From: an uncultured Bacteroidia bacterium
Lineage (GTDB): Bacteria > Bacteroidota > Bacteroidia > Bacteroidales > UBA932
Length of the DNA: 64,000 nt
Direction: 5' to 3'
NCBI GenBank assembly: GCA_902785575.1
Contig: CACZZF010000010.1
Span: 1 to 64,000, forward strand
In this document: positions 44,605 to 53,575 of the stretch, piece after piece
How the letters are laid out: every line of letters begins with the position of its first letter
Numbering within the stretch: position 1 is the first letter of the stretch
Notes under the pieces: model-generated
Databases searched by the model: none
Told to the model about the DNA's origin: nothing
What the model saw: the letters and a program-made list of their open reading frames with translations, nothing else
Translations under genes and position numbers: made by a program

Positions 44605-47223
44605 ATGAATACAGCTAAAGAGATAAGACAACAGTTCCTGGATTTCTTCGAGTCCAAGGGACATCTGGTGGTGCCTTCGGCCCCCATGGTAGTGAAGAAT
44701 GACCCGACTTTGATGTTCACCAACGCCGGTATGAATCAGTTCAAGGACATATTCCTTGGCAATTCCGCCCCTAAGTCCAAAAGGGCGACCGACTCGCAGA
44801 AATGCCTCAGAGTCAGCGGAAAACATAATGACCTTGAAGCCGTCGGCCATGATGGACGCCACCACACGATGTTCGAGATGCTCGGAAACTGGAGTTTCGG
44901 TGACTACTTCAAAGAGGAGGCGATCGCTTGGGCGTGGGAGCTCCTGACCGAGGTCTACAAGATCGACAAGACCAAGCTTTACGCCACCGTTTTCGAAGGA
45001 TCTGCCGATGACGGTACCGAGATGGACTCCGAGGCTCTCGAGGCTTGGAAGAAGCACCTTCCGGAAGACCATATAGTATATGGTAACAAACATGACAATT
45101 TCTGGGAGATGGGCGACACCGGTCCTTGCGGACCTTGCAGCGAGATCCATATCGATCTCAGGAGCGACGAGGAGATCGCCAAGATCCCCGGCAGGGATAT
45201 GGTCAACACTGACAACGACCAGGTGATAGAGATCTGGAACCTGGTGTTCATGCAGTATAACCGCAAGGCTGACGGCTCCCTCGAGCCCCTCCCCGCCAAG
45301 AACATCGACACCGGAATGGGATTCGAAAGGCTCTGCATGGTGCTTCAAGGCAAGGCCAGCAACTACGACACCGACGTGTTCTCCGGAATGATCCACAAGA
45401 TCGAGGAACTTTCCGGGCATAAATACCACGAGTCCTCCAAGACCGAGGTCGCCATGAGGGTAATCGCTGACCACATCAGAGCGATCGCCTTCTCGATCGC
45501 CGATGGCCAGCTGCCTTCCAATGTCAAGGCCGGTTACGTAATCAGGAGGATTCTCCGTAGGGCTGTCCGTTACGGATATACCTTCCTCGGTTTCGAGGAA
45601 CCCTTCCTTTGCGCCCTCGTTCCCCAGCTTATCGAGGACATGGGCGAGGCCTATCCTGAGCTTGTGAAACAGCGCCAACTCATCGAAAGCGTCATCCGTG
45701 AGGAAGAGCTTTCCTTCCTTAGGACTCTCGACAGGGGTATCAGGATGATGGATGACTATATGGCCAAGAACGCTGACACCAAGTCAATTCCCGGAGTTGA
45801 CGCTTTCATCCTTTACGACACTTACGGTTTTCCGATCGACCTCACCGGCCTGATCGCCGCCGAGAACGGGTACACTGTCGACATGGACGGCTTCAATGTC
45901 GAGCTCCAGAAGCAGAAAGAGAGGGCCCGCAACGCCACCGCCAACGAGTTCGGTGACTGGACAGTCTTCGTGGATGGAGAAGAGGAGGCCTTCCTTGGAT
46001 ATGACAGTCTCCAGATTGACGGAGTGAGGCTTCTGAAGCACCGCACCGTAAAGCAGAAGAACAAGACTATGATCCAGCTGGTCTTCGACCGCACTCCCTT
46101 CTATGCCGAGATGGGTGGACAGGTCGGTGACACCGGCGTGGCCATTTCCGCCAGCGGCGAGGAGATCAGGATCCTCAACACGGTCAAAGAGAACAATTTG
46201 ACAGTACATATCGCCGAGCGTGTCCCTGAGGACTGCGAAGGAGCGTTCACTTTGAAGGTCGATGGCGCCCGCCGCCTTAAGATCGCGGCCAACCACACCG
46301 CCACCCACCTTCTGGACAACGCTCTCAGGCAAGTGCTCGGAACCCATGTCGAACAGAAAGGCTCATTCGTCGGGCCGGACTATTTCAGGTTCGACTTCTC
46401 CCATTTCTCAAAAGTCACGGACGAGGAGATACGCAAGGTTGAGCATCTTGTCAACTCAATGATCCGCAACGATTTCCATCTTGAGGAAAAGAGGGATGCC
46501 ACGATGGACGAAGCTCTCGGAATGGGGGCTATCGCCCTGTTCGGTGAGAAATATGGGGATCGTGTCAGGGTCGTTAAGTTCGGTCCCTCGGTCGAGCTTT
46601 GTGGCGGAACCCACGCCACCTCAACCGGAAGGATCGGTTTCTTCAAGATCGTTTCCGAATCAGCTATCGCCGCCGGTGTCCGGAGGATCGAGGCCTTGAC
46701 CGGTGAAGCCGCCGAGAATCTTTTCGACACTGTCGCGGACACCCTAAAGGGCATCAGGGAGATGTTCAACAACGTTCCGGACGTGACCGCCGCTGTCACA
46801 AAGATGATCGGGGAAAACACCGATGCCCGCAAGAAGCTTGAGGAATATGCAAAGGAGAAGGCCGCTGCCTTCGCCAGGGTCCTGGCCGGGAATTCGGAGC
46901 AGATCAATGGTATAAATATTGCGACTTTCAACCGCGACGTTGATCCGAACATGTTCCGCGAGGCCGCGGCCATCCTCCAGAAGGAGGTGACCAATTTCGC
47001 CCTTGCGGCGGCTTTCGAGCATGACGGCAAACCGCAGCTGCTGTTGATGTATTCAGCGGATCTTGTCGCCGCCGGCCACAACGCCGCAGCCGACATCAAG
47101 GAGGCCGCACGGTTCATCCAAGGTGGAGGTGGCGGACAGCCATTCCTCGCCACCGCGGGTGGAAGGAACACGGCCGGATTGAAGGAAGCTTTGGATAAAT
47201 TGGTGGAGGTTATCACCAGGTAA
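44605..47223 (+). CDS. alaS: Alanyl-tRNA synthetase
   Basis: The full-length 872-residue enzyme. Class II catalytic core in the first 460 residues ([27 protein letters not shown]), editing domain with NHTATHLL near 562-569 and CGGTHA near 664, and a C-terminal DHHA1-type oligomerisation part ending near [14 protein letters not shown]. It charges tRNA-Ala and edits mischarged tRNA. Its stop is directly followed by the lptG-fmt ATG. Confidence 0.97.
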   Translation: MNTAKEIRQQFLDFFESKGHLVVPSAPMVVKNDPTLMFTNAGMNQFKDIFLGNSAPKSKRATDSQKCLRVSGKHNDLEAVGHDGRHHTMFEMLGNWSFGDYFKEEAIAWAWELLTEVYKIDKTKLYATVFEGSADDGTEMDSEALEAWKKHLPEDHIVYGNKHDNFWEMGDTGPCGPCSEIHIDLRSDEEIAKIPGRDMVNTDNDQVIEIWNLVFMQYNRKADGSLEPLPAKNIDTGMGFERLCMVLQGKASNYDTDVFSGMIHKIEELSGHKYHESSKTEVAMRVIADHIRAIAFSIADGQLPSNVKAGYVIRRILRRAVRYGYTFLGFEEPFLCALVPQLIEDMGEAYPELVKQRQLIESVIREEELSFLRTLDRGIRMMDDYMAKNADTKSIPGVDAFILYDTYGFPIDLTGLIAAENGYTVDMDGFNVELQKQKERARNATANEFGDWTVFVDGEEEAFLGYDSLQIDGVRLLKHRTVKQKNKTMIQLVFDRTPFYAEMGGQVGDTGVAISASGEEIRILNTVKENNLTVHIAERVPEDCEGAFTLKVDGARRLKIAANHTATHLLDNALRQVLGTHVEQKGSFVGPDYFRFDFSHFSKVTDEEIRKVEHLVNSMIRNDFHLEEKRDATMDEALGMGAIALFGEKYGDRVRVVKFGPSVELCGGTHATSTGRIGFFKIVSESAIAAGVRRIEALTGEAAENLFDTVADTLKGIREMFNNVPDVTAAVTKMIGENTDARKKLEEYAKEKAAAFARVLAGNSEQINGINIATFNRDVDPNMFREAAAILQKEVTNFALAAAFEHDGKPQLLLMYSADLVAAGHNAAADIKEAARFIQGGGGGQPFLATAGGRNTAGLKEALDKLVEVITR

Positions 47224-49794
47224 ATGAAGAAGATCGACAAGTACATACTGACCTCGTTCATAGGACCGTTTTTCATGATCCTACTGGTCGTCATATTCAT
47301 CCTGATGATGCAGACCCTTTGGGTCTATATTGACGAGTTGGTCGGTAAGGGCTTGGGCTTCAAGGTTATAGCCGAATTCCTCTTCTGGGGTAGCTGCACC
47401 ATCCTGCCGCTGGCCCTCCCGTTGGCCACCCTATTGGCCTCGATGATGACCCTGGGCAATATGGGCGAGAACAACGAGCTCATCGCCCTGAAGGCGGCCG
47501 GAGTGTCCGTGGCGAGGGTGATGACTCCGGTCATGATAGCTTCGGTCTTTATCAGTATCGGAACCTATTACGTTATCAATGAATTGGTTCCGGTGGCATT
47601 CAACCAGATCTACACCCTTCGTGACGATATCAAGAGAACAAAGAATGAAATCAAGATTCCGGATGGAGTATTCTACGATGGTGTCGATGGCTATGTGCTG
47701 AGGGTCGACAACACTGACGACAAAGGGATGATGCATGGGGTGATGCTTTACGACCATAACGGGAAGGGCAACACCAGGTTAACCATCGCCGACTCCGCCG
47801 AGATCCGCCTTTCGAAGGACAAGTCGTACCTGACGATAAAGATGTACGACGGCACCAACTATCAGGAAACCAACGAGAAAGCCTACAGGGACACATCCCT
47901 CCAGCTTCAAAAGATCCTGTTCAGAAAGCAGGAGATGCTGGTGACCCTCGAGAACTACGCCTTCCAGAAATCCGACAGCGCTCGTTTTGGAGACCAGGTC
48001 AAGACCCTGCCTCTCGCTCAACTTAAGGAGAACAAGGTCCTGCTCATGAACGAGAGGGACAGTGTCAAGTCCCATCAGCTGCTGGCGACCGCGGCCACTT
48101 ATCTATTCAACTTGAACTCACAGCTCGACACTACCGCCAAGGGAATCACCCATAACTTCGAGGCCAAGGACTTCATGGTGTTCTCGGACCCCTCGGCTCA
48201 TGCCGGAGCCTTGGAGAGGGCGGCCAACAGCGCCCAACAGCTCCAATCCAACCTTCAGTCTTATGAATATGGAGCCTTTGACTATACAGTGAAGCTCCGA
48301 TGGACCTTCCTGGAGTTCCTGCGCAGGTACGGCCAGGCGATCGCCTGCTTCATCATGTTCTTCATCGGCGCCCCTCTGGGAGCCTTGATCCGCAAGGGCG
48401 GGCTCGGAGTCTCAGCCATCGTGGCTATATTGTTCTTCGTGCTTTACTACATTGTCGACATCACCGGAGTGAAGCTCGCGAGGGACGGTAGCGTCAGCGC
48501 CTGGGTAGGCGCTTTCATGTCGTCGGTAGTCATGCTAGCGATAGGAATATACTTGACTTCCAAGGCCATACACGACACTGACATGTCCAATGTCGACTCC
48601 ATCAAGAACTGGTGGAGGAAGGCCAAGAGTACCGTTCTGGGCCTGTTCAGAAAGACAAGGATTGTCTACATGGGTACTCCGGAGTTCGCTGTCGCTCCCC
48701 TGAAAGAATTGCTTGACAAGAATTATAAGGTTGTCGCTGTGGTTACCGTGGCTGACAAGCCCAGCGGGCGTGGACAGAAGGTGAACGAGAGCGCCGTTAA
48801 GAAGTTCGCCACAGAAAGGGGTATCCCTGTCCTTCAGCCAGTGAAGCTCAAGGATCCGGAATTCTTGGCCCAGCTCAAGGCCTTCAAGGCAGATTTGTTC
48901 ATCGTGGTCGCTTTCAGGATGCTTCCAGAAGAGGTCTGGAGCATGCCGAGGCTCGGAACGTTCAATCTCCACGCCTCGCTTCTGCCGCAGTACCGCGGCG
49001 CCGCCCCTATCAACTGGGCCATAATCAATGGCGAGCTCAGGACCGGAGCCACGACCTTCATGATCGACAAGCAGATTGACACCGGCGGCATAATCTTGCG
49101 CCAGGATGTCACGATCGGCAAGGATGAGACTGCTGGGGAACTCCACGACAAATTGATGGAGATTGGTGCCGAGATGGTTGTCCAGACCACCCAGGGAATC
49201 ATCGAGAAGAATGTCGAGACGAGGGTCCAGAAGAGTTTCATCCAGGGTTCCGAGGTTCTCAAACCGGCTCCGAAGCTCACCCGTGAGCTTTGTCATATCG
49301 ACTGGGACGACTCCACGAAGCACGTTTACAACCTCATCCGTGGTCTCAGTCCTTATCCCGCGGCCTTCACAGAGCTCGTCAAAGACGGTTCCGCTCCCAT
49401 CCAGCTCAAGATCTACTCCGCCGAGCCAGTGACTCCCGTCAATGAATTGCCGTCAGGAAGGGACGGTGGTTCAGACGCCTCGCTCCGCTCGGCCCCACCG
49501 CTCGCGTCGCAAAGCGCCGCTCCGGTCCCCCCTCTTACAGTGCCGAGGGTGGCATGGCCTTCACCCACCGTCCCTTCCATGACAGCGACACCTGGCAAGA
49601 TTATCTCTGATGGGAAGTCGTATTTGTGGATTATGACAAGAGACGGAGCTATTTCGTTGAAGGAAGTGCAGTTGGCCGGCAAGAAGAGGATGGGTATCGA
49701 GGCGTTCCTGCTGGGCTTCCGTGACCCGGAAACATTTTCCACCACCCCCGGCACCTCCAAAGCCGAGATCGCCAAGACAAAGGTCGCCCAATGA
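47224..49794 (+). CDS. LptG/YjgQ permease fused to methionyl-tRNA formyltransferase
   Basis: The single 856-residue frame has residues 1-475 as an LptF/G family permease (six membrane segments, periplasmic beta domain), which moves LPS out of the inner membrane. Residues 479-856 are Fmt: start-like RIVYMGTPEFAV, formyl-donor site FNLHASLLPQYRGAAPINWA, and a C-terminal OB-like domain. A repeat-derived insertion sits at about 745-785. Fusing an export permease to a cytosolic tRNA enzyme is odd; an internal start at the ATG near 48670 could also free Fmt. No frameshift is seen. thiN overlaps by ATGA. Confidence 0.88.
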   Translation: MKKIDKYILTSFIGPFFMILLVVIFILMMQTLWVYIDELVGKGLGFKVIAEFLFWGSCTILPLALPLATLLASMMTLGNMGENNELIALKAAGVSVARVMTPVMIASVFISIGTYYVINELVPVAFNQIYTLRDDIKRTKNEIKIPDGVFYDGVDGYVLRVDNTDDKGMMHGVMLYDHNGKGNTRLTIADSAEIRLSKDKSYLTIKMYDGTNYQETNEKAYRDTSLQLQKILFRKQEMLVTLENYAFQKSDSARFGDQVKTLPLAQLKENKVLLMNERDSVKSHQLLATAATYLFNLNSQLDTTAKGITHNFEAKDFMVFSDPSAHAGALERAANSAQQLQSNLQSYEYGAFDYTVKLRWTFLEFLRRYGQAIACFIMFFIGAPLGALIRKGGLGVSAIVAILFFVLYYIVDITGVKLARDGSVSAWVGAFMSSVVMLAIGIYLTSKAIHDTDMSNVDSIKNWWRKAKSTVLGLFRKTRIVYMGTPEFAVAPLKELLDKNYKVVAVVTVADKPSGRGQKVNESAVKKFATERGIPVLQPVKLKDPEFLAQLKAFKADLFIVVAFRMLPEEVWSMPRLGTFNLHASLLPQYRGAAPINWAIINGELRTGATTFMIDKQIDTGGIILRQDVTIGKDETAGELHDKLMEIGAEMVVQTTQGIIEKNVETRVQKSFIQGSEVLKPAPKLTRELCHIDWDDSTKHVYNLIRGLSPYPAAFTELVKDGSAPIQLKIYSAEPVTPVNELPSGRDGGSDASLRSAPPLASQSAAPVPPLTVPRVAWPSPTVPSMTATPGKIISDGKSYLWIMTRDGAISLKEVQLAGKKRMGIEAFLLGFRDPETFSTTPGTSKAEIAKTKVAQ
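49456..49578 (+). repeat. 123-bp in-frame element with 14-bp terminal inverted repeats in fmt
   Basis: GGAAGGGACGGTGG (49456-49469) and CCACCGTCCCTTCC (49565-49578) are perfect inverted repeats. They bracket exactly 41 codons of Pro/Ala/Ser-rich sequence that does not look like Fmt. The element interrupts the C-terminal domain but keeps frame. Confidence 0.8.
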
Positions 49795-50501
49795 GCACCG
49801 CCGTTATCATAGGAGGCGGAGACTTTCCCCGCAAGCCATATCCCCGCGAACTCATCCGACGCGCGGACATCATAGTCTGCTGCGACGGCAACGCCCTGAA
49901 AGCCTTCCTGCGAAACCGCGAGGCCATATTCGGAAACGACAACAGGAGACCAGACGCCATCGTGGGAGACATGGACTCGATGTCCCCGAAGCTCGCCAAG
50001 GAATATTCAAGCCTCCTAGTCAAAATCGAGGAACAGGACGACAACGACCAGACCAAGGCCTTGCACCACATTCTGGATAACTATCCCGATGTCGACACAA
50101 TCCACATTCTGGCGGCCACCGGAAAGCGGGAGGACCACACAATCGGCAATCTCGGCCTGCTGATGGAATACGCCCGCGCGCTTCCATCCTGTCATCCTGA
50201 GCGTTGTCCTGAGCCTGTCGAAGGACGAAGCGAAGGATCTCTTCCCCAGCTCGACATGGTCTCCGACTATTCCACCGCCTTTGTCGTCACGGACAGTTGT
50301 GACCTCATTCTCGGCCGAGGGAGGAAGATCTCCCTGTTCAGCCCGGACAATTCCCTGAAACTTAAATCCAAAGGCCTTGTGTGGCCCACCGACAATGTCA
50401 TCTTCGACAATTGGTGGCCTGCCACCCTCAACCGGACCGATGATGATACCATCCACCTCGATTTTTCTCACAAATCATTGGTACTCATTATCGTCGATTA
50501 A
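49791..50501 (+). CDS. thiN: Thiamine pyrophosphokinase with repeat insertion
   Basis: The 236-residue protein has VGDMDSM near residue 63, NDQTKALHHI near 85 and GKREDHTIGNLGLL near 112, the family's catalytic set. It converts thiamine to thiamine diphosphate using ATP. At about 133-151 the residues SCHPERCPEPVEGRSEGSL are the translation of a dispersed repeat placed in a surface loop. The start overlaps the fmt stop by ATGA. Confidence 0.9.
   Translation: MSTAVIIGGGDFPRKPYPRELIRRADIIVCCDGNALKAFLRNREAIFGNDNRRPDAIVGDMDSMSPKLAKEYSSLLVKIEEQDDNDQTKALHHILDNYPDVDTIHILAATGKREDHTIGNLGLLMEYARALPSCHPERCPEPVEGRSEGSLPQLDMVSDYSTAFVVTDSCDLILGRGRKISLFSPDNSLKLKSKGLVWPTDNVIFDNWWPATLNRTDDDTIHLDFSHKSLVLIIVD
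50191..50244 (+). repeat. Dispersed repeat insertion in thiN
   Basis: The segment begins GTCATCCTGAGCG, contains the 19-bp unit at 50208-50226 that also lies in rnfB, and ends CGAAGCGAAGGATCT. Compared with 154-180 it looks like a longer member of the same family. Frame is kept. Confidence 0.8.
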
Positions 50502-50512
50502 CCATTTTTGAT

Positions 50513-50520
50513 TATATTTG
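50513..50520 (+). promoter_or_regulatory. -7 box TATATTTG for the polyferredoxin gene
   Basis: Perfect box 27 bp before the ATG at 50548, within the short gap after thiN. No clear -33 TTTG. Confidence 0.45.
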
Positions 50521-50547
50521 TCAAATAGGACAATAATCTTATCAAAT

Positions 50548-52170
50548 ATGCTAAAGAAAATAAGAGTCATCCTGGCGGTCCTCTTTTTCGTGGCCGTCAC
50601 CCTGCTCTTCCTTGACTTCACTGGAGCTATCCACCACTGGCTCGGGTGGGTGGCAAAGATCCAGTTCCTGCCGGCCGTGCTGGCCCTCAACCTGGTGGTT
50701 ATCATCGCTTTGCTTGTCTTGACCATCCTCTTCGGCAGAATCTATTGCTCGGTAATATGCCCTCTGGGCGTGTTCCAGGACGGTGTGGCCAATTTGAGCA
50801 AGAAGGGGAAGAAAGGCAAGTATTCGTATTCAAAGGAACTCAAGTGGCTCCGCTACGGAGTTTTTGCCCTGTTCGTGATCGCCCTGATCGCCGGCCTCAA
50901 CTCTCTGGTGGCGCTTCTGGCGCCCTACAGCGCTTGGGGAAGGATCGTACAGAACTTCCTGGCTCCCGTCTGGCAGTGGGGCAACAACCTGTTCGCGTCG
51001 ATAGCCGAAAAGCATGAGAGCTACGCCTTCTACACCAAGGAAGTTTGGCTTAAGAGCCTTCCGACGTTTATCATTGCCGCTGTCACGCTGGTCGCCATCG
51101 TGATCCTGGCTTGGAAGAACGGCAGGACTTATTGCAATACGATCTGCCCTGTCGGCACAACGCTGAGCTTCTTCTCACGCTTCGCCATGTTCCGTCCTGT
51201 CATCGACGCCTCGAAGTGCAAGAGCTGCCACCTTTGCGAGCACAAGTGCAAGGCGGCGTGTATCGATATCGACGGGGGCAAGAAGATTGATTACTCTCGT
51301 TGCGTGGACTGCTTCAATTGCATCGAATCTTGCAGATTCGATGCGTTGAAGTATGGCTTTTCATGGAAGAAAAGCCATACTTCATCCACCCCCCTACACC
51401 CCCAAAGGGGGACTGAGGGGCGGACCCCTCAGACTCCCTGCGTCGCTTCGCTCCAAAACAACACCTTGGCCAGCGAGAATCCTTCCGCTCCGGTGGACAA
51501 GACTAGAAGGGCGTTCATGATTGGAAGTGCTTTAGCGTTAGGTGGTTCCGCATTATCAAGCGTCAAGGCTTTGGCGCAAACAGAGCCGGCCGATGACACA
51601 CCTGTCGAGATCGAAGGAGAAGGCGGATTCGCCGACATCATCCCCAAGGTCGCTCCCAAACGCACGGTCTCGATCACTCCTTTCGGATCTGAAAGCGTGA
51701 AATCATTCTACAGCCACTGTACAGCCTGCCAGCTATGTGTGGCCGTTTGCCCCAACAATGTCCTTCGGCCATCCAAAGACCTGAAGCACCTGATGCAGCC
51801 CGAGATGTCCTTTGAGAGAGGCTATTGCCGTCCCGAATGCGTCAAATGCTCAGAAGTCTGTCCCGCCGGAGCGATCCTTAAGATCACTCCCGAGGAGAAG
51901 ACCCAATGGAAGGTCGGAACCGCAAAGATCGCCCCTTGGCTCTGCCTTGTCGATAACGGGACAGTCGAGGAATGCGGCAACTGCGCCCGACACTGCCCCA
52001 CTGGCGCGATCCAGATGGTCAGGAAAGAGCCCAACAATCCCCGTTCGGTCAGGATACCTTCAGTTGATGAGAGCAAGTGCATCGGCTGCGGAGCTTGCGA
52101 GAATCTCTGCCCTTCCAGGCCGATCAGCGCCATCACAGTCGACGGATACCAAATTCACCATAACGCCTAA
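50548..52170 (+). CDS. Membrane polyferredoxin (NapH/NosR-like) fused to a ferredoxin tail
   Basis: The protein is about 540 residues. The N-terminal half has membrane segments with CSVICPLGVFQDG and CNTICPVGT, then clusters CKSCHLCEHKCKAAC and CVDCFNCIESCRF, like NapH/NosR/YccM. After a repeat-derived linker (about 267-317) comes an internal twin-arginine-like RRAFMIGSALALGGSA, then a second domain with CTACQLCVAVCP, CVKCSEVCPAGAI, CGNCARHCPTGAI and CIGCGACENLCP. It probably moves electrons across the membrane to a periplasmic acceptor. It is 4 bp from a Tat-exported reductase, a likely redox partner. Confidence 0.88.
   Translation: MLKKIRVILAVLFFVAVTLLFLDFTGAIHHWLGWVAKIQFLPAVLALNLVVIIALLVLTILFGRIYCSVICPLGVFQDGVANLSKKGKKGKYSYSKELKWLRYGVFALFVIALIAGLNSLVALLAPYSAWGRIVQNFLAPVWQWGNNLFASIAEKHESYAFYTKEVWLKSLPTFIIAAVTLVAIVILAWKNGRTYCNTICPVGTTLSFFSRFAMFRPVIDASKCKSCHLCEHKCKAACIDIDGGKKIDYSRCVDCFNCIESCRFDALKYGFSWKKSHTSSTPLHPQRGTEGRTPQTPCVASLQNNTLASENPSAPVDKTRRAFMIGSALALGGSALSSVKALAQTEPADDTPVEIEGEGGFADIIPKVAPKRTVSITPFGSESVKSFYSHCTACQLCVAVCPNNVLRPSKDLKHLMQPEMSFERGYCRPECVKCSEVCPAGAILKITPEEKTQWKVGTAKIAPWLCLVDNGTVEECGNCARHCPTGAIQMVRKEPNNPRSVRIPSVDESKCIGCGACENLCPSRPISAITVDGYQIHHNA
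51348..51450 (+). repeat. In-frame palindromic insertion in the polyferredoxin gene
   Basis: A perfect hairpin GAAGTATGGCTTTTC (51348-51362)/GAAAAGCCATACTTC (51369-51383) is followed by CCCCCAAAGGGGG and then by CTGAGGGG-cgga-CCCCTCAG. It separates the two halves of the protein, adding Pro/Ser/Thr-rich residues, without breaking the frame. Confidence 0.8.
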
Positions 52171-52174
52171 CACC

Positions 52175-53575
52175 ATGAGCAAGAATATCAACAGAAGAGA
52201 ATTCCTGAAGAAGACAGGAGAAGGTGCCGCCCTGGCCGGTGCTGTGGCAATGGCTGGAGCCTGCGCCCCAAAGAAGACAGCCGAGGCTGTGGCCGGAGCC
52301 GTAGTGTCAGGTGACGGGACAGATCCGCTGGAAACCGGAAAAATGGAGCTCCGGACCAACCCTGGCAACGGTGACAAGGTGTCATTGCTGGGTTATGGCT
52401 GCATGCGCTTCACGATGAAGAAAGACTCCAACGGAAAGGACATCGTGGACCAGGATAATGTCAACAACTTGATTGACTATGCCCTCGCTCATGGAGTCAA
52501 CTACTTCGACACCGCCCCGGTTTACCTCCAGGGCCAATCGGAGAAGGCTGTTGGAATAGCCCTAAGCAGGCATCCCAGGAACAGCTACTACATAGCCACG
52601 AAGATGTCCAACTTCCAGAGCAACGACCGCAAGGTCGCCATGCAGCTCTATAACAACGCCTTCAAGAACCTTCAGGTCGATTATATAGACTACTATCTTC
52701 TCCACTCCCTCGGACGCGGAGGAGCTGATGGTTTCAAGGCCCGTTTCGAGGACAACGGAGTCATGGACTTCCTTCTTGCGGAGCGTGAGAAGGGCAAGAT
52801 CCGCCAGCTGGGACTGTCATTCCATGGAGACAAGCCATCTTTCGATGATATGATGGAGCTCCATGACAAGTACCACTGGGACTTCGTACAAATCCAGATG
52901 AACTATTATGACTGGAAGCATGCCGACGGAGTAAGGAATGTCAATGCCGAGTACCTCTACGCCGAACTGGACAAGAGGGAGATTCCTATCGTGATTATGG
53001 AGCCCCTCCAGGGAGGCCGTCTGGCCAAGCCTGCTGACAGTGTCGTGAACCGTCTGAAAGAGAAGGATCCCCAGGCCTCACTGGCCTCCTGGGCATTCAG
53101 GTTTGTAGGGTCTTATCCTAGAGTTCTGAGCGTCCTCAGCGGTATGGTCTATATGGAGCACCTGCAGGATAATCTCCGGACCTACATGGACTTCAAGCCC
53201 CTCACAGAGGAAGAGAAGATATTCCTGGACACCGACATAGCTGACATCATGGCCAATTATCCGACCATCGAGTGCAACGACTGCAAGTACTGCATGCCTT
53301 GTCCCTACGGAATTGATATTCCGGGAATATTCATGCACTACAACAATTCTGTCAACAGAGGTATACAGCCCCGCAACAAGGAGCAGGAGGACTACGAGAA
53401 ACTCCGCAAGGCCTACCTCGTCAGTTACGACAGGGCCATCCCGACCCTACGCCAGGCGAGTCACTGTGTCGGTTGCAAGCAGTGCATTCCCAAGTGCCCT
53501 CAGAGCATCCCGATCCCCCGCGAGTTGCGAAGACTGGACGCCTATGTCGAGAAGTTGAAACAGGGCACTTTATAA
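52175..53575 (+). CDS. Tat-exported aldo/keto reductase with C-terminal ferredoxin clusters
   Basis: The 466-residue protein from the ATG at 52175 has a Tat signal (NRREFLKKTGEGAALAGAVA) ending near Cys, so it may also be lipidated. The aldo/keto reductase barrel follows (YFDTAPVYLQGQSEKAVG, with the catalytic Tyr and later Lys/His positions of the family). At the C-terminus are CNDCKYCMPCPYGIDIP and CVGCKQCIPKCPQSIPIPREL, two 4Fe-4S sites. It probably reduces a carbonyl compound in the periplasm with electrons from the adjacent polyferredoxin. Confidence 0.9.
   Translation: MSKNINRREFLKKTGEGAALAGAVAMAGACAPKKTAEAVAGAVVSGDGTDPLETGKMELRTNPGNGDKVSLLGYGCMRFTMKKDSNGKDIVDQDNVNNLIDYALAHGVNYFDTAPVYLQGQSEKAVGIALSRHPRNSYYIATKMSNFQSNDRKVAMQLYNNAFKNLQVDYIDYYLLHSLGRGGADGFKARFEDNGVMDFLLAEREKGKIRQLGLSFHGDKPSFDDMMELHDKYHWDFVQIQMNYYDWKHADGVRNVNAEYLYAELDKREIPIVIMEPLQGGRLAKPADSVVNRLKEKDPQASLASWAFRFVGSYPRVLSVLSGMVYMEHLQDNLRTYMDFKPLTEEEKIFLDTDIADIMANYPTIECNDCKYCMPCPYGIDIPGIFMHYNNSVNRGIQPRNKEQEDYEKLRKAYLVSYDRAIPTLRQASHCVGCKQCIPKCPQSIPIPRELRRLDAYVEKLKQGTL

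Noticed and set aside
44515..45678. 387-codon minus-strand frame
   Set aside because: It lies opposite the start of alaS and has no recognisable content.
51812..52174. Upstream extension of the aldo/keto reductase frame
   Set aside because: It overlaps the polyferredoxin coding region; the Tat signal peptide starts at 52175.
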